DNA of 64,000 nucleotides from CAYNHQ01 sp964397255 (GTDB lineage: Bacteria > Bdellovibrionota_G > JALEGL01 > DATDPG01). Made by a program: the position numbers and the translations under genes. Below the pieces are notes generated by a model that was given only the letters and a program-made list of their open reading frames with translations, ran no database searches and had not been told where the DNA came from. Where the stretch lies: contig CAYNHQ010000002.1 in the NCBI GenBank assembly GCA_964397255.1, positions 1 through 64,000 on the forward strand, written 5' to 3'. Below are positions 27,001 through 42,000 of this stretch, piece by piece; within the stretch, counting starts at the first letter, position 1; every line of letters begins with the position of its first letter.

Positions 27001-30000
27001 GAGACGATTCAAGACCACTGAGCATAGCGAGCGAGTAGCCTTCTTCTGAAAGGCGAGAAAATTTCTTCCATTCCATCCAGGTCGTGACATCAGAGCGGAG
27101 GATTGGAAAATGCTCTTCGAGAATTCCCACCGAGTTTCCCCTTCGTCGCCAGCGAATGCTCTCGCGAATCGTAAGAAAAATGATGAGAGTTCCCATTAAA
27201 AACGTGAGCAAAAGTAAGGCCGGATGCGCGATGGAATAAGGGAGAAAGTGAAGCGCCCACAGGGCCGAAACGCACAGCGTCGCGCCCAAAACCAACTTGA
27301 GCAGAAAGGCGCACCAGTGGCTGAAAAAGAGTCTCCATAATACTTTAGAAAGATAATGAGAAGGAGTGCGAATCACTTTCTCTCAATTATATGAGGAATT
27401 TAAAAGAGATGTCTTTCTTTGTTGCCTTGACAATCGAAGGATCCGCCGAAATACTTTCCTAGTCTTTTCAACAAGTTCTTGTTATTGAATCGGCGAAATT
27501 TGGGAGGAAACGAATGCCGAAGAGCATGCTTGTGGCGGATGACAGTGTGGTCATTCAGAAATCCATTGGAATTACGTTCGCCCAGGAAGACTTTAACATT
27601 ACTTATGTGAACAATGGCGAGGATGCGGTTGCGAAAGCGCGGCAACTTAAACCTGATTTGGTGTTGGCCGACATCCAGATGCCAAAGATGGATGGTTATA
27701 CCGTCTGCCAACATCTTCGAAGCGACCCGAATCTCGCAAAAACACCGGTTCTTTTACTTGCGGGAACACATGAACCTTTTGATGAGGCGAAGGGGAAGGC
27801 CTGTGGTGCCAATGGTTATGTGATTAAGCCTTTTGAGTCTCAAACCATCATTGATCGGGTCAAAGAAATGTTGAGTGGAAAGGTTGCGCCGATGCCGCCC
27901 CGTCCGGCGCCTGCAACCACGCCGTCTCCCGCTTCGACGATTGCTGCGCAGTCTCCTTTGGCCGCTCCCAAACCCGTAGTGCCCGCCCCTCAAGCCACTT
28001 CACCCTCTCCGGCTTCCACAATGGCAGCCATGTCTCCTTCATCGCCGACCCCGACTGCGGCTGAATTCGATGCGTCCTTTGATTTTTCCGTGGAGGAATC
28101 TTCGCCAGCGGAGGCTCCCGTCATCGATGCGTCTTCCGTTACCGCTTCTCCCTCAGCAGAAGCCACAGAGAGTCTTCCTGCCGGAGATTTTTGGGATTTT
28201 TCAGAGCCATCGGGTGCCGCACCCGCCCCCGCAGTAGCGGTCGAAGCTCCTGCGGCGGTCGAGGCTGCTCCGGAGGAAAATCCATTTGAACTTTCCCCTA
28301 CAGTCGAATTTGTCTCGCCCACTGAACCTGTGGCTGTTCCAGAACCTCCAGCGGCAGCCGAATTTGATCTTTCGGGTCAAGATTTCAGTGCTCCGGAGAC
28401 TTCAGCCCCGTCTTCGGTCCCTGCAGAACCCACGGAGTTTTCCCCGGCACCTGAATTTGCCCCAGAACCCACCGTTTACGAGTCCGCTCCGGAACCCGCA
28501 GCAAATCCTCCGGCCAATGGTTCCGGCCTTCATCTCTCGAACGAGCAGATGGAAGAAATTGTCGCCAAAGTGTTTAAACAAGTGATCGAGCGAATTGCCT
28601 GGGAAGTCGTCCCCGATCTTGCTGAAACCATTATCAAGGAAGAACTCGCTCGTTTAACACAAGATAAGTCGTGAAGTCCGAAGAGCTTTCGAAAGCGTAC
28701 GATCCCTCCAGTATTGAGGAGAAACGCTATGCGGCCTGGGAAAAGGCGAATTATTTTACCGCCTCTCCCCATGATCCTCGGCCATCATTCACGATTGTAA
28801 TTCCCCCACCCAACGTCACCGGTGTTCTCCATATGGGGCATGCCTTGGATAACACACTTCAAGACATTCTTATTCGATACAAACGAATGTCGGGGTTCGC
28901 TTCGCTCTGGGTGCCCGGAACAGATCATGCCGGAATCGCTACGCAAAATGTCGTGGAGCGAGAACTGGCGAAGGAGAAAACGACACGTCAGAAACTGGGA
29001 AGAGAAAAATTCGTGGAGCGAGTCTGGAAATGGAAGGAGGCTTCCGGAGGAAAAATTGTCCATCAGCTTCGTCGTCTTGGTGCCTCGTGCGATTGGTCGC
29101 GAGAACGATTTACGATGGATGAAGGGCTCTCTCGAGCGGTCCGAAAAGTCTTTGTGGATCTGTATCATGAAGGGCTGATCTATCGATCGAGTTACCTCAT
29201 CAGCTGGTGTCCCCGATGCCAAACGGCACTTTCCGATCTCGAAGTCGATTACTTTGAAGTGAATGGGGAGCTGACTCAATTCGATTATGAGACCGCCGAT
29301 GGCAAGCGAATCACCGTGGCCACGACTCGTCCCGAAACGATGTTAGGGGATACGGCGATTGCTGTTCATCCCGATGACAAGCGATACAAGAGTTGGATCG
29401 GCCAAAAAGCAAAACATCCCTTTCTCCCTCGCGAGATTCCTATTATTGCCGATGCTGCTGTTGATCCGAAGTTTGGAACAGGTGCGGTGAAAGTCACGCC
29501 TGCGCATGACCCCGTGGACTATGAAATGGGAAAACGGCATCAGCTTTCCTTCATCACTGTCATTGATGAAGAAGGAAAAATGACTGCGGAAGCGGGAGCC
29601 TACAAAGGCCTCGATCGGTTTGAAGCACGGAAAAAAGTGACGGCCGACTTAAAAAAAGTGGGTCTTCTTAAAAAAGTGGAACCGTATCGCCATTCTGTCG
29701 GGCACTGCCAGCGTTGTAGAACCATCATTGAGCCCAGAATTTCAGAACAATGGTTTGTGAAAATTGCGCCTCTCGCTAAGCCAGCCATCGAAGCCGTGAA
29801 AAATGGAAAGACAATCTTTGTTCCCGAGTCGTGGACGAAAACCTATCTCAACTGGATGGAAAATATTCGGGACTGGTGCATTTCCCGTCAACTCTGGTGG
29901 GGACATCAAATTCCGGTTTGGTATTGCGGTGACTGCAGAGAGAAAACCGTCAGCATGGAAGATCCCACGCAGTGTGGTCATTGCAAATCGAAAAATCTCA

Positions 30001-33000
30001 CGCGCGACCCTGATGTTCTGGATACCTGGTTTTCTTCGGCTCTTTGGCCCTTTTCCACGCTAGGTTGGCCCGAAGCAACCGCTGACTTAAAACATTTTTA
30101 TCCAACCTCGGTTTTAGTCACCGGGTTCGACATTATTTTCTTTTGGGTGGCCCGAATGATGATGATGGGACTGAAATTTATGAACGATGTCCCGTTTCGG
30201 ATCGTCCACATTCACGCCCTTGTCCGCGATGAAAAAGGACAGAAAATGTCGAAATCGAAGGGCAATGTCGTGGATCCTTTGGAGATCATGGAACGCTATG
30301 GAACCGATGCCTTCCGTTTTGCACTTGCTTCATTCGCGATTCAGGGGCGAGATATTTTATTGTCGGAAAAGCGGATAGAAGGTTATCGGAATTTTATCAA
30401 TAAACTCTGGAACGCGGCACGATTCGCTTTAAACACGGAGTCGCCTTCGATGGCGTCTTCGGCAAAAACACTTCCTGACCGTTGGATCCGCCATCGAATA
30501 AACGAGGTCACGTCCGAGGTTCGAAGGGCTTTGGATGAACTCAAATTTAATGAAGCAGCAGAAAGTCTTTACCGTTTTATCTGGCATGAACTCTGCGACT
30601 GGTACCTGGAACTAATTAAATCTCATCGCGGCGAGAGCCAGTCGACACTCATTGAAGTATTGGATCGCATCCTACGCCTCCTTCATCCATTGGCTCCCTT
30701 TGTCACGGAAGAAATCTGGCAGCGCCTTCCGATAGAGCATTCACAACCTTCGATCGTGATTTCAGATTATCCGGTAGACGACGGTTTCCGCGACAAAGAG
30801 GCGCTAACTTCCTTTACGATGATTGAGTCGTCGGTCAATGCCATCCGCCAAATCCGATCCGAAAACCGAATCAAACCCGCAGTTAAATTTGAAGCCCAAG
30901 TTCGTCTGGTAGAGGGGAAATCCTCTCGATCACTAGAGCTCGCCAAAGAACAAGCCAAATACATCGAGATTCTTGCCGGCCTCTCACACCTCAATTGCGC
31001 TCCAGGAAAACGTCCGCAGCCTGCCGCGATCGCCAATGCCGGAGACCTTGAAATTGTGGTTCCTCTCGAAGGGTTGTTTGATACATCTTCCGAAAGGGAT
31101 CGCCTTGAAAAAGAAAAAAGGAAATTTACCGAGGATGTCGCCTTTCTCGAAAAGAGATTGGCGGATCCAAAATATCGATCGAAGGCCCCTTCCCATCTGA
31201 TTGAAAAAGACGAGGCAAAACTGGCTGATGTTCGACTTCACCTTGAAAAAATCGAACGCACACTCGACTCACTCAAGTGACGCCTTTTGAAATACCGGGC
31301 TTGGCCACAAAAGTTTTGGGCCGAAATGCGTTCCGGACTTCGACTACCCGGTCCACACAAAATGATTTAAAAACCCTTCTCCCTTCCGCGCGCGAAGGAA
31401 CCATCGTCTTAACGGACCGACAAACCGAGGGTAGAGGTCGCCAAGGTCGCAAATGGATTTCCCTTCCAGGGGACCAGCTTTATTTTTCTCTCCTTTTAAA
31501 ACCGAAAGGCCCTCTTTCCGACTGGCCCCAGTTAAATATTGTGGCAGGCCACGCTCTCGCAAACGTCATTGAAGTTTTTGGATCGATCAAGGCTCAAGTG
31601 AAACACCCTAACGATGTATTGTTACGGGGAAAGAAAGTGGCGGGGATTCTCTCGGAAGCGATGAACCCTTTTCTTATTTTTGGAGTAGGCATCAATGTGT
31701 CCGGCCGAAGGTCGGATTTTCCAAAAGAAATTCAAGACACCGCTACTTCGATTGAAGAAGAAATCGGCCCCATTGATCGCTTTGAAATTTTGCGCCGATT
31801 CCTTACCCACTTTGAAGAAAAGCTTGGAGAGTCAAATTAGCCTCACCTATTGTAAATGATTCCATCGGGTGGATGGTTCGGTTTTTTTCCACTTTAATTG
31901 TTCACGATATTTGAATTCGCTATCCAGCGACCGAGCTTTCGCTTCAAAAGCATCGTAGTGATATTCCATCGCCATTCCACCGGTAACTTCGTTGATGTCG
32001 TCCTCTGTCAGGTCTTCCGACACATATTGAATTTTCGACGACGCTGGAACCAGAAACCACTTCCCTCCTTCGGCCTTAAGCTGCACTCTCCGATACCCCG
32101 TGCCAGTGAGAATAAGATCGGAACTTAAAGGTGCCACTGCACCTAGTGCATTCCGAATCTTGATTTGCACTTGCCGCTCTCGCGCAAGAAGCTCAAGCCA
32201 ACTCTCAATCACACCACGGACCCGGATAGATTCCTCGCCCCGGAGATAATCCATCAGCCAGGATTCTTGATAGACGTTATCGAGAATTGTTTCCGGGAAA
32301 AGCGAGAGCACTGGGTAGAGTTGATCTTTTTTCCCCGCCGCTCGCATTTCTAATTCGTTGTTTCCGAAAACCTTGTCCACGGCATCCTTCATTTGAGTTC
32401 GGTTTGAGTAGTACCTCTCTGAATACAATTTCTCTTTGGCGATGATCATTCGTTGGATCTGATCCCGAATCCAGCGAATAATCCAGGGCCGATATTCCGA
32501 ATGCCCATCTACGTTTTCGAGAAATATCTCCGATGGAGTGACCTTGCGACCGAGTTTTTGTTGCAACTCCTTGGATTGAGAAACGCTCGCCCGCGCGAGC
32601 TCAGACATTTCATCAAAACCTCCTCGTTGCGAAAAATGAATATCTTTATCGTGCGCCCATGCATCCAGAGTGGCTATCGCGCCTAAAAATCGATCCATGA
32701 TGACTCGTTCTTTTGCTGCAAATTCTTGTTGAACCTCAAAAACCGGTCTTAGCGCCGTGGATGCACGCCAACCCAAATACTTTTGGTGTACTTGGGAGAA
32801 ATCTCTAGAGAAAGACTCGGCCTCTCCTTTGCCCCTGGCATGCTCATAGAATTGGTAGAGAGCTTTATCCTTCTCTGCAGCCGCTTGGACTACTTCCCAC
32901 TTACGGAGAATCACGTTTGTTAGAAACTGCTGGACCTCAAACATCACGTAGTACGTGACAATGGATAGAACTATGTTTCCCGTCAGAGCCTCCGCGACTT

Positions 33001-36000
33001 CCGCCCCTTCCGACATCCCCACAGCCATTTGAACGGATGAACGAAAGGCGCTCGAAGCAGCATAGCCTGCTAAGAATCCCCCAATCGTCGCATATATCTC
33101 CTTTTCCGTTGGTTTGTGCCCAGCCATCAGCTGAGGAAGAACGGTAGCAATTGTCATCACCAATACTTCTCTTACGATCGGGTTAACGAGGGGTAGGTCA
33201 AGATGCTGAACAAAATTTCCGACGGTTCCGTCATACATCGTTCCGACAACCGCGGCCGTGGTTCCAAACTGAGCTGCTCCGACGATTTTTTCTGGATTGA
33301 GCGCGTCGAGCACGGCTTCAAGTAATTTCCCATCTCCAGTAGTTAGGCCTTTGCGAAAGTTCATCATGATTTGGGCGAAGGTCATCGGCCCCAGCGAGGT
33401 GAAAGCACCCGTCAGCGTGGCACCCGTTTTTAAAGATGCTGTTCCTTCCGAAAGAAGAATCTTTGATTCATCAAATTTGGGCGGCCGAGCTGGTTTCGGC
33501 AAAGAAGTTGGATCTTTTGTGATCTCCTCAAATATCTTCTTTGTCCAGCGCTCACTTCGCTCGGTCTCTGCCACTTCATGATTTATGCGGATCATAAGGT
33601 CTTCACTCAACTCGTCATTGGAGTAATTTCGCGTAATTTTTGCCGATTGTAGTTCCAGGCGTCGGGCAAATCCTTCGGCTTGAGCGCGTCGAACGGAATC
33701 GCTGCTCCTACGCCATGATTCCAATTGCCCGAGAATCCAAAGTCCATGGGCCGGATCGGAGGGGCTTAGTTTCGTTGCAATCTCGATCAACTGGCGAGCG
33801 TGAACATATTCCTGAACCAAATGAGTTCGCTGGCGATTTCCCTTTGGCCAAAATAAATTCCATTTCCCATCCATAAATCGGAGCCAAGGATTTTTCCCGT
33901 TTGAGAGGCGCGGGTCACCGATGGGCACCTCTTCCAAATGACCCCCCAAACCCCCTTTGTCGGGATTCCGTTCAAAAAGATCTTTTGTTCGTTCCCAAGC
34001 CCCTTCAGCAGTTTCCAATATAGACCGGCCACCCAGTGATGTGAGCCCGTCGCTTTTCGATCGCCCAAGCGTCCGATCGTCGACCTGGGGATCTGAACCA
34101 GGAACTCGTAAGATTTCATCATCAAATCGAGAAACCAATTTGAGTGGCGCAAGCTTTGCGTGCGCCTTTCTCGCTTGATTCACTCCATTAATTTGCTCCT
34201 GGAATGCATACTCCTTGGGCAACTCTTCCAAGAATTCGAGTGTGATCTTTTGGAGGGCACGCCCCACACGCCTCTGAGTTGGGTCTGCTTTTCCCTGTCG
34301 GAGAGCTTTTGCCAGACCACGTTGAGATAGTGGAGAGCGCATGAACTTCACCCTTTCCATGACATCTTCTCGAGCGATTCGCCCATCTCCCCTGTCTTTT
34401 GCAATGCTCTTCATAATGTCCAGGACAATTCCTCTTGCGGCATACGTGGTTGATGACTCAAGGAGTGTGATCGTAGGCTTGCCCTCATCGGCCAAACGGA
34501 AATTGTGGAGTTCTCTGTCAGCAACAAAAGGAGTTCTATGAGTCGTCATGAGGACCAGTTGTGAAAGTTCGGGCGTGAGGCCAGGAATCTCATTTCGTAT
34601 GTCGTCAATCGTTACGAAGATCGTCCCTCCAATTGGCTTCTTCTTTTCTGCTGCTCGGAGATAGGCCCCAAAGACCTGTTCCTCCCTCGGCTTCGCGTAA
34701 ATCGGTTTCAACGAATCGAGTGGGATCTCAGCCTCCCCTCCCAGACGTAGCCACCGGTTTTGATGTTCGATAATGCGATTGAGACCGATCTTCGAGTGAA
34801 TGATTCCCAATGTTCTCTGCTGCAAGGCGCTATCGAGTTGGTGGAGTTCCTGATCAATGCTTTCTCGAGTCACGGAATGTTGGGGATGAGTCGCCGAGGC
34901 CTTTTCTATGGCACTAGCGCCAAGTGCAACCAATCCAGCTGGATCACCCGGTAGCTTGTATCTAACGTAAGGAACTTTAGGCAACCCATAAGCCTTACGC
35001 GCCTCGTTTATAATATTAAGCACCACGGAAATTTCATTCGAGACCGTCCTAGGAGATGGCAATAAGAGACGTCGGTGGCCCCAGTTCGCTCTTATATCGT
35101 CGGGTTTAATCCATGCGAAGCCAAGATTCGCCTCGCGACTGTTGATAATCTTCTGCGCCACCTCCAAAGTGGTGGACCTATATCCGGGGATCGGTTCTAT
35201 TTCGAAAGGGAGAGGAACCGAGGGAATGATCTTGATGAGAGAATTACCGGCCACTTTTTCCCCTCGATTCAATTCTTCTATTCGAACTGAAAAGGCATTG
35301 CTTTCAAGGATGTCTGAAAGCTGTCGTGGTGAGATCCAGTACCCTTGGTCACGCAGGTCGTTTAAGATTGCGATCGCCGGTATTTCGATCGCCATTCCCC
35401 GCACATCCCTTCTCATTCGAATACTCTCGATCGTCGCTAAAACAAGATCGAGCTGTCCTTTAGGGACTTCTTTCGCATCGCTTATCATGACACCTGTTGC
35501 CGGGGGAGTTGTCGGCCAATATGGAAATCGTTGCGCGAACTTGTCCTCCGCCAGAAGGTTCACTACCTCTGTCAACGTCAAAACATAACCTCGCTCTCTC
35601 AGACCATTCTGCATAAGAATCATAGGATTTCCGGGAAACGATCTCCCTTCAAATTGAATTGAGAGAGTTTCAGCAGTATCGATTGCGGCTCGCAGGGAAG
35701 AAAACGTTTTTTCATAGGGTTTCTGATGAATTCGCTCCATGAGAGCCAGGCGACTTTGATGCCTTTCAATCTCTCGGATAAACCGAGAGCGTCCTTCTTC
35801 TTTTGGCGCAGCTTGATACCACCTGATAACGGTATTTCTTTGAACAACGGATCCTCTCTTGAAGACACTTCCTAGAAGATGAGGAGCTCTTACAAGAAAC
35901 GTTTCAAAATCCAAAAACCATAAGACATCGCTTGGAGTGAGAGGATACTCATCATACTTCACAAGTATGGAGTGGGCGGCTCCGGACTCCATCAATTTTT

Positions 36001-39000
36001 GTTCTACAATTCTCCTTACCTCCGGATCAGGATCCGCTATGAGCGAACGAAGAATGAAAATCGTTTCAAGCGGATTTTCAGACCAGGAGAATTGCCTCCC
36101 AATACACGAGGCCACTTTTCCGCGAACTTGAGCGTCAGAGCTCTTTAGGAGTTTGTTTGCGGCTTCGTCTTGACTCTTATTCCAAGAAGGTAGAGAGACA
36201 AGCCAATCCGCTAAACCACGCTGCAATTCTGGATCCGAATCAGTTAACAGATTGAGCATCTTCATACGAGTCGTCTGAAAGTCAGCATTCGTTCTCAGAA
36301 AATAGCGGAATGCTGCCAATCGAATCTTGGGGCTTCTATCGGAAAGGAAACGCTTGGCGATCCTGTCTATGGTTGTCGTCGGCGCCGAAAATTCATCCAG
36401 CGTAGCATGAAAGTTGGTTCCTATTTCATAACGGGTGCCGGAAAAAACCGAACGCAGGTCTTGCAATGCCTCCGGATTTTCAATTCCCAGACGAATGATT
36501 TGCGTCAACATGGTCTCCCGAACATGCCGGTCAGTCAAGAGGCGTTTTGCAATCTTCCTTCCCTCGTCTGTGGAAATATCTGAAAGACGGATTCGGCTCG
36601 CTACATTTTCGCGTGCTACGTGTGAACCCCTTCCAACAATAAGTGAGAGGTATCCTGGAATAAGTTTTTCACTGTCCGAACGGCTCTGGAGTACTTTGAG
36701 GAGGGGAACGTCAATTCCATATCCTCTCCCAATCATCGACTTCATTAATTGCGAAAGGGGTTCAGGCCAGTGAGGTAGGTAAGCACTTTCCTCGACAAGA
36801 ACTTGCGCTGCAATTGAATTGGGTTTTCCTAGGACATCCTCTGCGAAGCGCTGCCAAGATTCGGCCGAAAGAATTTCTGGAAAAATGTAGGCGGCGGCTC
36901 GATATCCAACTCGATTCCGATCATGACAGGCGCGTAAAATTTCATTCCCCAATGCTGCCATGTCTTGCTTTGCCTCTGACGTTTGAAATCGCTCTGGATC
37001 ATGTAAGTAGAGAATATAAATTCGCTTTGCTTCCTCATCGAGGGAGAAAAATGGATATCGATGCGTGGATAATCCCCATTGTTGAAGAATTCGGTAAGCA
37101 TCTGGGTATTTATCCATCCGTCCATTTTCACCAAGAATCGATCGCAACCGATCAAATTCGACCATGTCAGAATCTTTGATGTTGAGACTCCGCAAAATTT
37201 CGTCTTTTTGTTTTGAGAGCGAATTCTGATTGCCCAAGCGAAGAATGGAAGCGGCGAAAGCGATTCGGTCGGGGAGACTCGCTCTACCCATTTTTTGGGG
37301 ATCCACATACGTGTTCTTCCGTGAAGTTGTAAAAAGGTTCCAACCCTTTTTTGGATTGGTAAGGACAATTTGAATCGCTTTACTACTAAAGGGTTTCAAG
37401 CTCTCTAGCGAAACTCGTCGGTATCGTCTCATGCTGAGATTGATCCACATCGATGGCTTGGGAAGAGCACGTTCTTCATTCAAATTTACCAATATTGTGT
37501 TGGTATCGAAGTCGCGTGCAATCATACGAATAGACTGCCGAACATCCGCTTCATTAAGGTCGGGGCCCTTGATCTCCATAATGATCGGACGGAAACGAAC
37601 ATCTTTCATCTCCATTTTCACCACGGCATAACCATTGGGAGGCTGCTCGATGTCGACTGACGTACGTATCCAATAGATGCGAAAGTTCGCGGCTAGTGGA
37701 GACGCAGGATCCACGATCTTGGGTAAAGGAAGACCCAGGCGCTCAACGTAGAGAAATGGGAGAGGCGAAGACAACCGCTCAATGGAGACAACTCTCTCAT
37801 TTTCCCGAAGAGGAATATCTGCAATGTTCGAGACTTCTCGGATAGGCGTCTCTACAAATTTCTCCGACGAGCGCCATGGAAAGTCCCAGTGTGGCCACCT
37901 TTCAATTAGGTCGCCCTCCGTTTCTCTTGAAAAACTCGCGAGGATGATTCGATTATTTCCAAATTTCAATGGACCATAGGACGGAAGTTGGGAACTTCGG
38001 CCCAAGATATCTAACGGGTTATAAGAATGATTGCTTGAAGGCGAAAGAATTTGAGGGTGACGTTGGCTAAGGCTCCAAAGGATACCGATACGACCTTCAA
38101 GTGTGCTTAGATCTGGATTCCATTCCTCACTATCTGTCGAAGAAGCGGCTCCCTTTGCCGACGTCTGTTGGAATAAAAGAGTGCCCACAAAAAGTAATCG
38201 AAGGGTCGATTTTTTCCAGTACGTCAGAGACCGCATGAAGGGCGGGTTAAAGCATATTTAACCCTGTATTTTCAAGGGCTTCTAATAGAAATTATGCAAT
38301 GCATTAGTTATTTCAACTGGTTAGAACCACCTTCGGAGGGAGTAAAAGAGTCTCGACAAAGTTTTTCGAACGAAGGAACGCTTGGCCAATTCGTCCAGGG
38401 AGAGCTTTCGGCTGAGTGAGAATTGCCGCTCGATTTCCTCAGCCAAGCTTCGGTTAAAATCCATGTCACGCACAAAGGCCATCACCTCCAAATTCGAAAA
38501 GAGACTGAGATAATCGAAATTGAAACTTCCCACCGCCGACCAAGCGGAATCGACGATCAGAGTTTTTGCATGGATAAAACCCGGCCATTGGTAAAGCTCG
38601 ATGCCGAGTTTTAGATTACGCGTAAATCCTCCTTCCATCGCCAGATCGACGAATCGAACATCGCTCCACGCCGGAACCAAGACGCGAACTCTTACCCCAC
38701 GTTCCATCGCTCGTTGTAGAGCTCGAAGCATTCTACGCGGCGGAAGAAAATATGGATTGAGGATATCGATCGAGCGCTGTGCCGAGCGCATGGCATGAAT
38801 TAAGTTCCGGTAAATGCCACGACGCCTCGGGAATCGATTGGAAACGATTTCGATTTCACCCGTAGAAGGAGTGCGAGGTTTGAGAAGTTGGAATGGAAGG
38901 CGCGAGTGTTTCCAGCTGAAGTGAAACAATTCATCCAGAACCGAGGCCTCCGCACCGTTAAAAAAAATGCCCAAATCATAGAGACCCTCGGAAGGACCCG

Positions 39001-42000
39001 GCCCCATCGACTCTTCCGTCAAATTCATTCCGCCCACAAAACCGAATTCACCATCTACGACCAAAAATTTTCGATGGTCCCTGCGAAATCCCCAGTTATG
39101 GAAGACCTCACTCATCACACGATGGTATGAGTCGACCGCCACACCACTGGCTTCCAAGCCGGCAAAGAACGAAGAGGGCGTGCTCCATGACCCAATGGCG
39201 TCATACACCACACGTACTTCGACTCCACGGCGAGCAGCTTGGGAAAGCGCCGCAGCCACTTTTGCGCCTACTTCATCGTCCGCAATCCAATACATCACCA
39301 AATGAACGGTCTTTTGTGCTCGACCAATCGATTCTAGAATCCGTGGAAGCGCATTTCGACGAGTCAGCAACTGCGCGGAACTCTTTGACAAATCAGTCAT
39401 CAACCCCTATTTCTTAAAGCACCTATGGTGGACATTCTTACCGATCAACAGCGAGAAGCGGAACAGATTTGCAATCGAGGGATCGAATCCGCACAGGAAA
39501 AGGATCTTCCTGAAGCTCATAAGCTCTTTCTTGAAGCGTACGAAATGGATCCCACCAATCCGAAGATTCTTTCTTGGTACGGCTACACGACCGCTATAGT
39601 GGAGCGAAAGGTTCAACGAGCACTGGACCTTTGTCGAAAGGCGATCGAGAGTAACATCCCCGACGCCATGTTCTACCGGAACATCGGCGTCGTCTATCTC
39701 CAATTAAAGAATAAGCGAGCCGCCATCGGTGCCTTCGCCAAAGGGCTTCAAATTGATAAAAGCAATCGAGCCATTCTCGACGAATGGAAGCCACTAGGCT
39801 TTCGCCGGCGTGTGGCCGTGGCATCTCTTGATCGGGACCATTGGCTCAATAAAACGATCGGGAAGTTGACTTGGCGGCTTACTCATCGCAAGTAGTTCTG
39901 TGGCTGAAGCTCCCAGCTTTAAATTAAAAATTCCACCGGCTGTCACGCAGTACCTCAAGCCCGATGCTCCGCGTGACGCACGCCTCATAGCCGCCAAAGG
40001 GGCCGTTCCGATGGCACCTGCAGTCCTCGTAACAGCGCTCACGTATCTTCTTTCCGATGCCGATGAAGAAATTAGAATCACCGCTCGCGGAAGCCTCCTG
40101 GAGATGCCTCCCATGATGGTGGCCGGTATTCTTAAGGAGCCTACACATCCCAAAGCGCTTGATTTTTTTGCACACGAGCGAGTCCAGGACGAGAAAATCA
40201 TTGAACCCATCTTGCTGAACCCTCTGACTACTGACGATACGTTTATTTTTCTAGCCGACCAGGTTTGCGAACGTCACACGACGATTATCGCCAACAACCA
40301 GGTTCGCCTGCTCCGAACACCCAAAATCGCGGAGACGTTAAAAAAGAACGTGAACGTTCTCAAGTCGACAATCGATACCATGGTCTCGTTTTTACGAATG
40401 AGCGGTGTCGTGATCGAAGGCGAAAGCGCAGAACTTACACCGCAAGAAATACAAACCATAATAAAGGAGTCCCCCGATGAGGCAGCTCTCCCCCAAGTAC
40501 TGACGACAGAGAATCCTCCCAACCAGGAAGTCACGGAGGATAAAAAGAAAAGTATATATCAGACCATTTTGACATTAACCGTCGCTCAAAAAGTGAAACT
40601 TTCACTCAAAGGTAATAAAGAGGCCCGGTCCATTCTGATTAAAGACTCGAATAAGATCGTCGCCGCCGGTGTCGTGAAAAATCCGGGAATTTCCGACGGA
40701 GAGATCGCGGCCATTAGCCAGCTTCGAACGATTCAGGATGAGGTGATCCGAATCATCGCCAATGTTCCTGACTGGACAAAGAACTACAATATCCAGGTCA
40801 ACCTGGCGAACAACCCGAAAACACCCTTTCCGATCGCGTTGAAATTTGTGCGTAATCTACATGTGGGTGACTTAAAAAAATTGGTGGGAAATAAAAATAT
40901 TCCAAGCCAGCTCTCCAAAATCGCCAAGGAGCTCTTCGAGAAAAAGCGGGGTTAAGAAAGGAACCGTATGCCGAAACCGAATCAGACCAATACCAGAGCC
41001 CTAGAGGAGATTCGAAAATCGGGGACCGCAAAAGTGAAGGTAGCGGCAACCGACATCGATGGAGTGCTTCGCGGCAAATACCTGCACGCCGACAAGTTTT
41101 TCAGCGCTGCGGACGGCGGCTTTGGATTTTGCAACGTCGTTTTCGGCTGGGACGCGGGAGATGTCTGCTACGACAATGTGCAATACACCGGCTGGCACAC
41201 GGGTTACCCTGACGCGAAAGCCCAAATTGACCTTTCGACGTTCCGGCGAATCCCGTGGGATCAGCACACCCCCTTCTTTCTGGCCGATTTTGTCGACGAC
41301 AACGGAAAAGCGCTGGACGTCTGCCCCCGCCAGCTCCTCAAGAGAATAATCGGCCGAGCCGAGCAGATGGGATTTGCGGCCAAAGTCGGTCTCGAGTTTG
41401 AGTGGTTTAATTTCCGTGAAACACCGCAAAGCTTGGAAAAGAAGGGGTACGTCTCTCCCGAGCCGATCACGCCTGGAATGTTCGGCTATTCCATTCTCCG
41501 TTCGAGTCTGAATCAACCTTACTTCGCGGCACTGATGGACGAGCTCCGGCTCTTCGGTGTGCCGATCGAAGGGCTGCACACCGAGACCGGCCCGGGTGTC
41601 TACGAGGCGGCGATTCGATTTTCCGATGCCCTCGAAGCGGCCGACCGTGCGGTGTTGTTCAAGAGCGGCGTCAAAGAGATCGCCTACCGCTTCGGGATCC
41701 TCCCCTGCTTCATGGCGAAATGGAATGCGAAGCTCCCCGGCTGCAGCGGACATATCCATCAAAGCCTCTTCAATCCGTCGGGAGAAAGAAATCTCTTCTT
41801 CAACGCCAAAGCGAAACATCAAATGAGCGAGACATTCGCGCACTTTCTGGCGGGGCAACTCCATTGCCTTCCGGAACTTCTTCCGTTCTTCGCGCCGACC
41901 GTGAACAGTTACAAGCGGCTTGTGGAAGGGCTCTGGGCGCCGACCAAATCGAACTGGGGGGTCGAGAATCGAACCACCGCCTTTCGCGTGATTCCTTCGG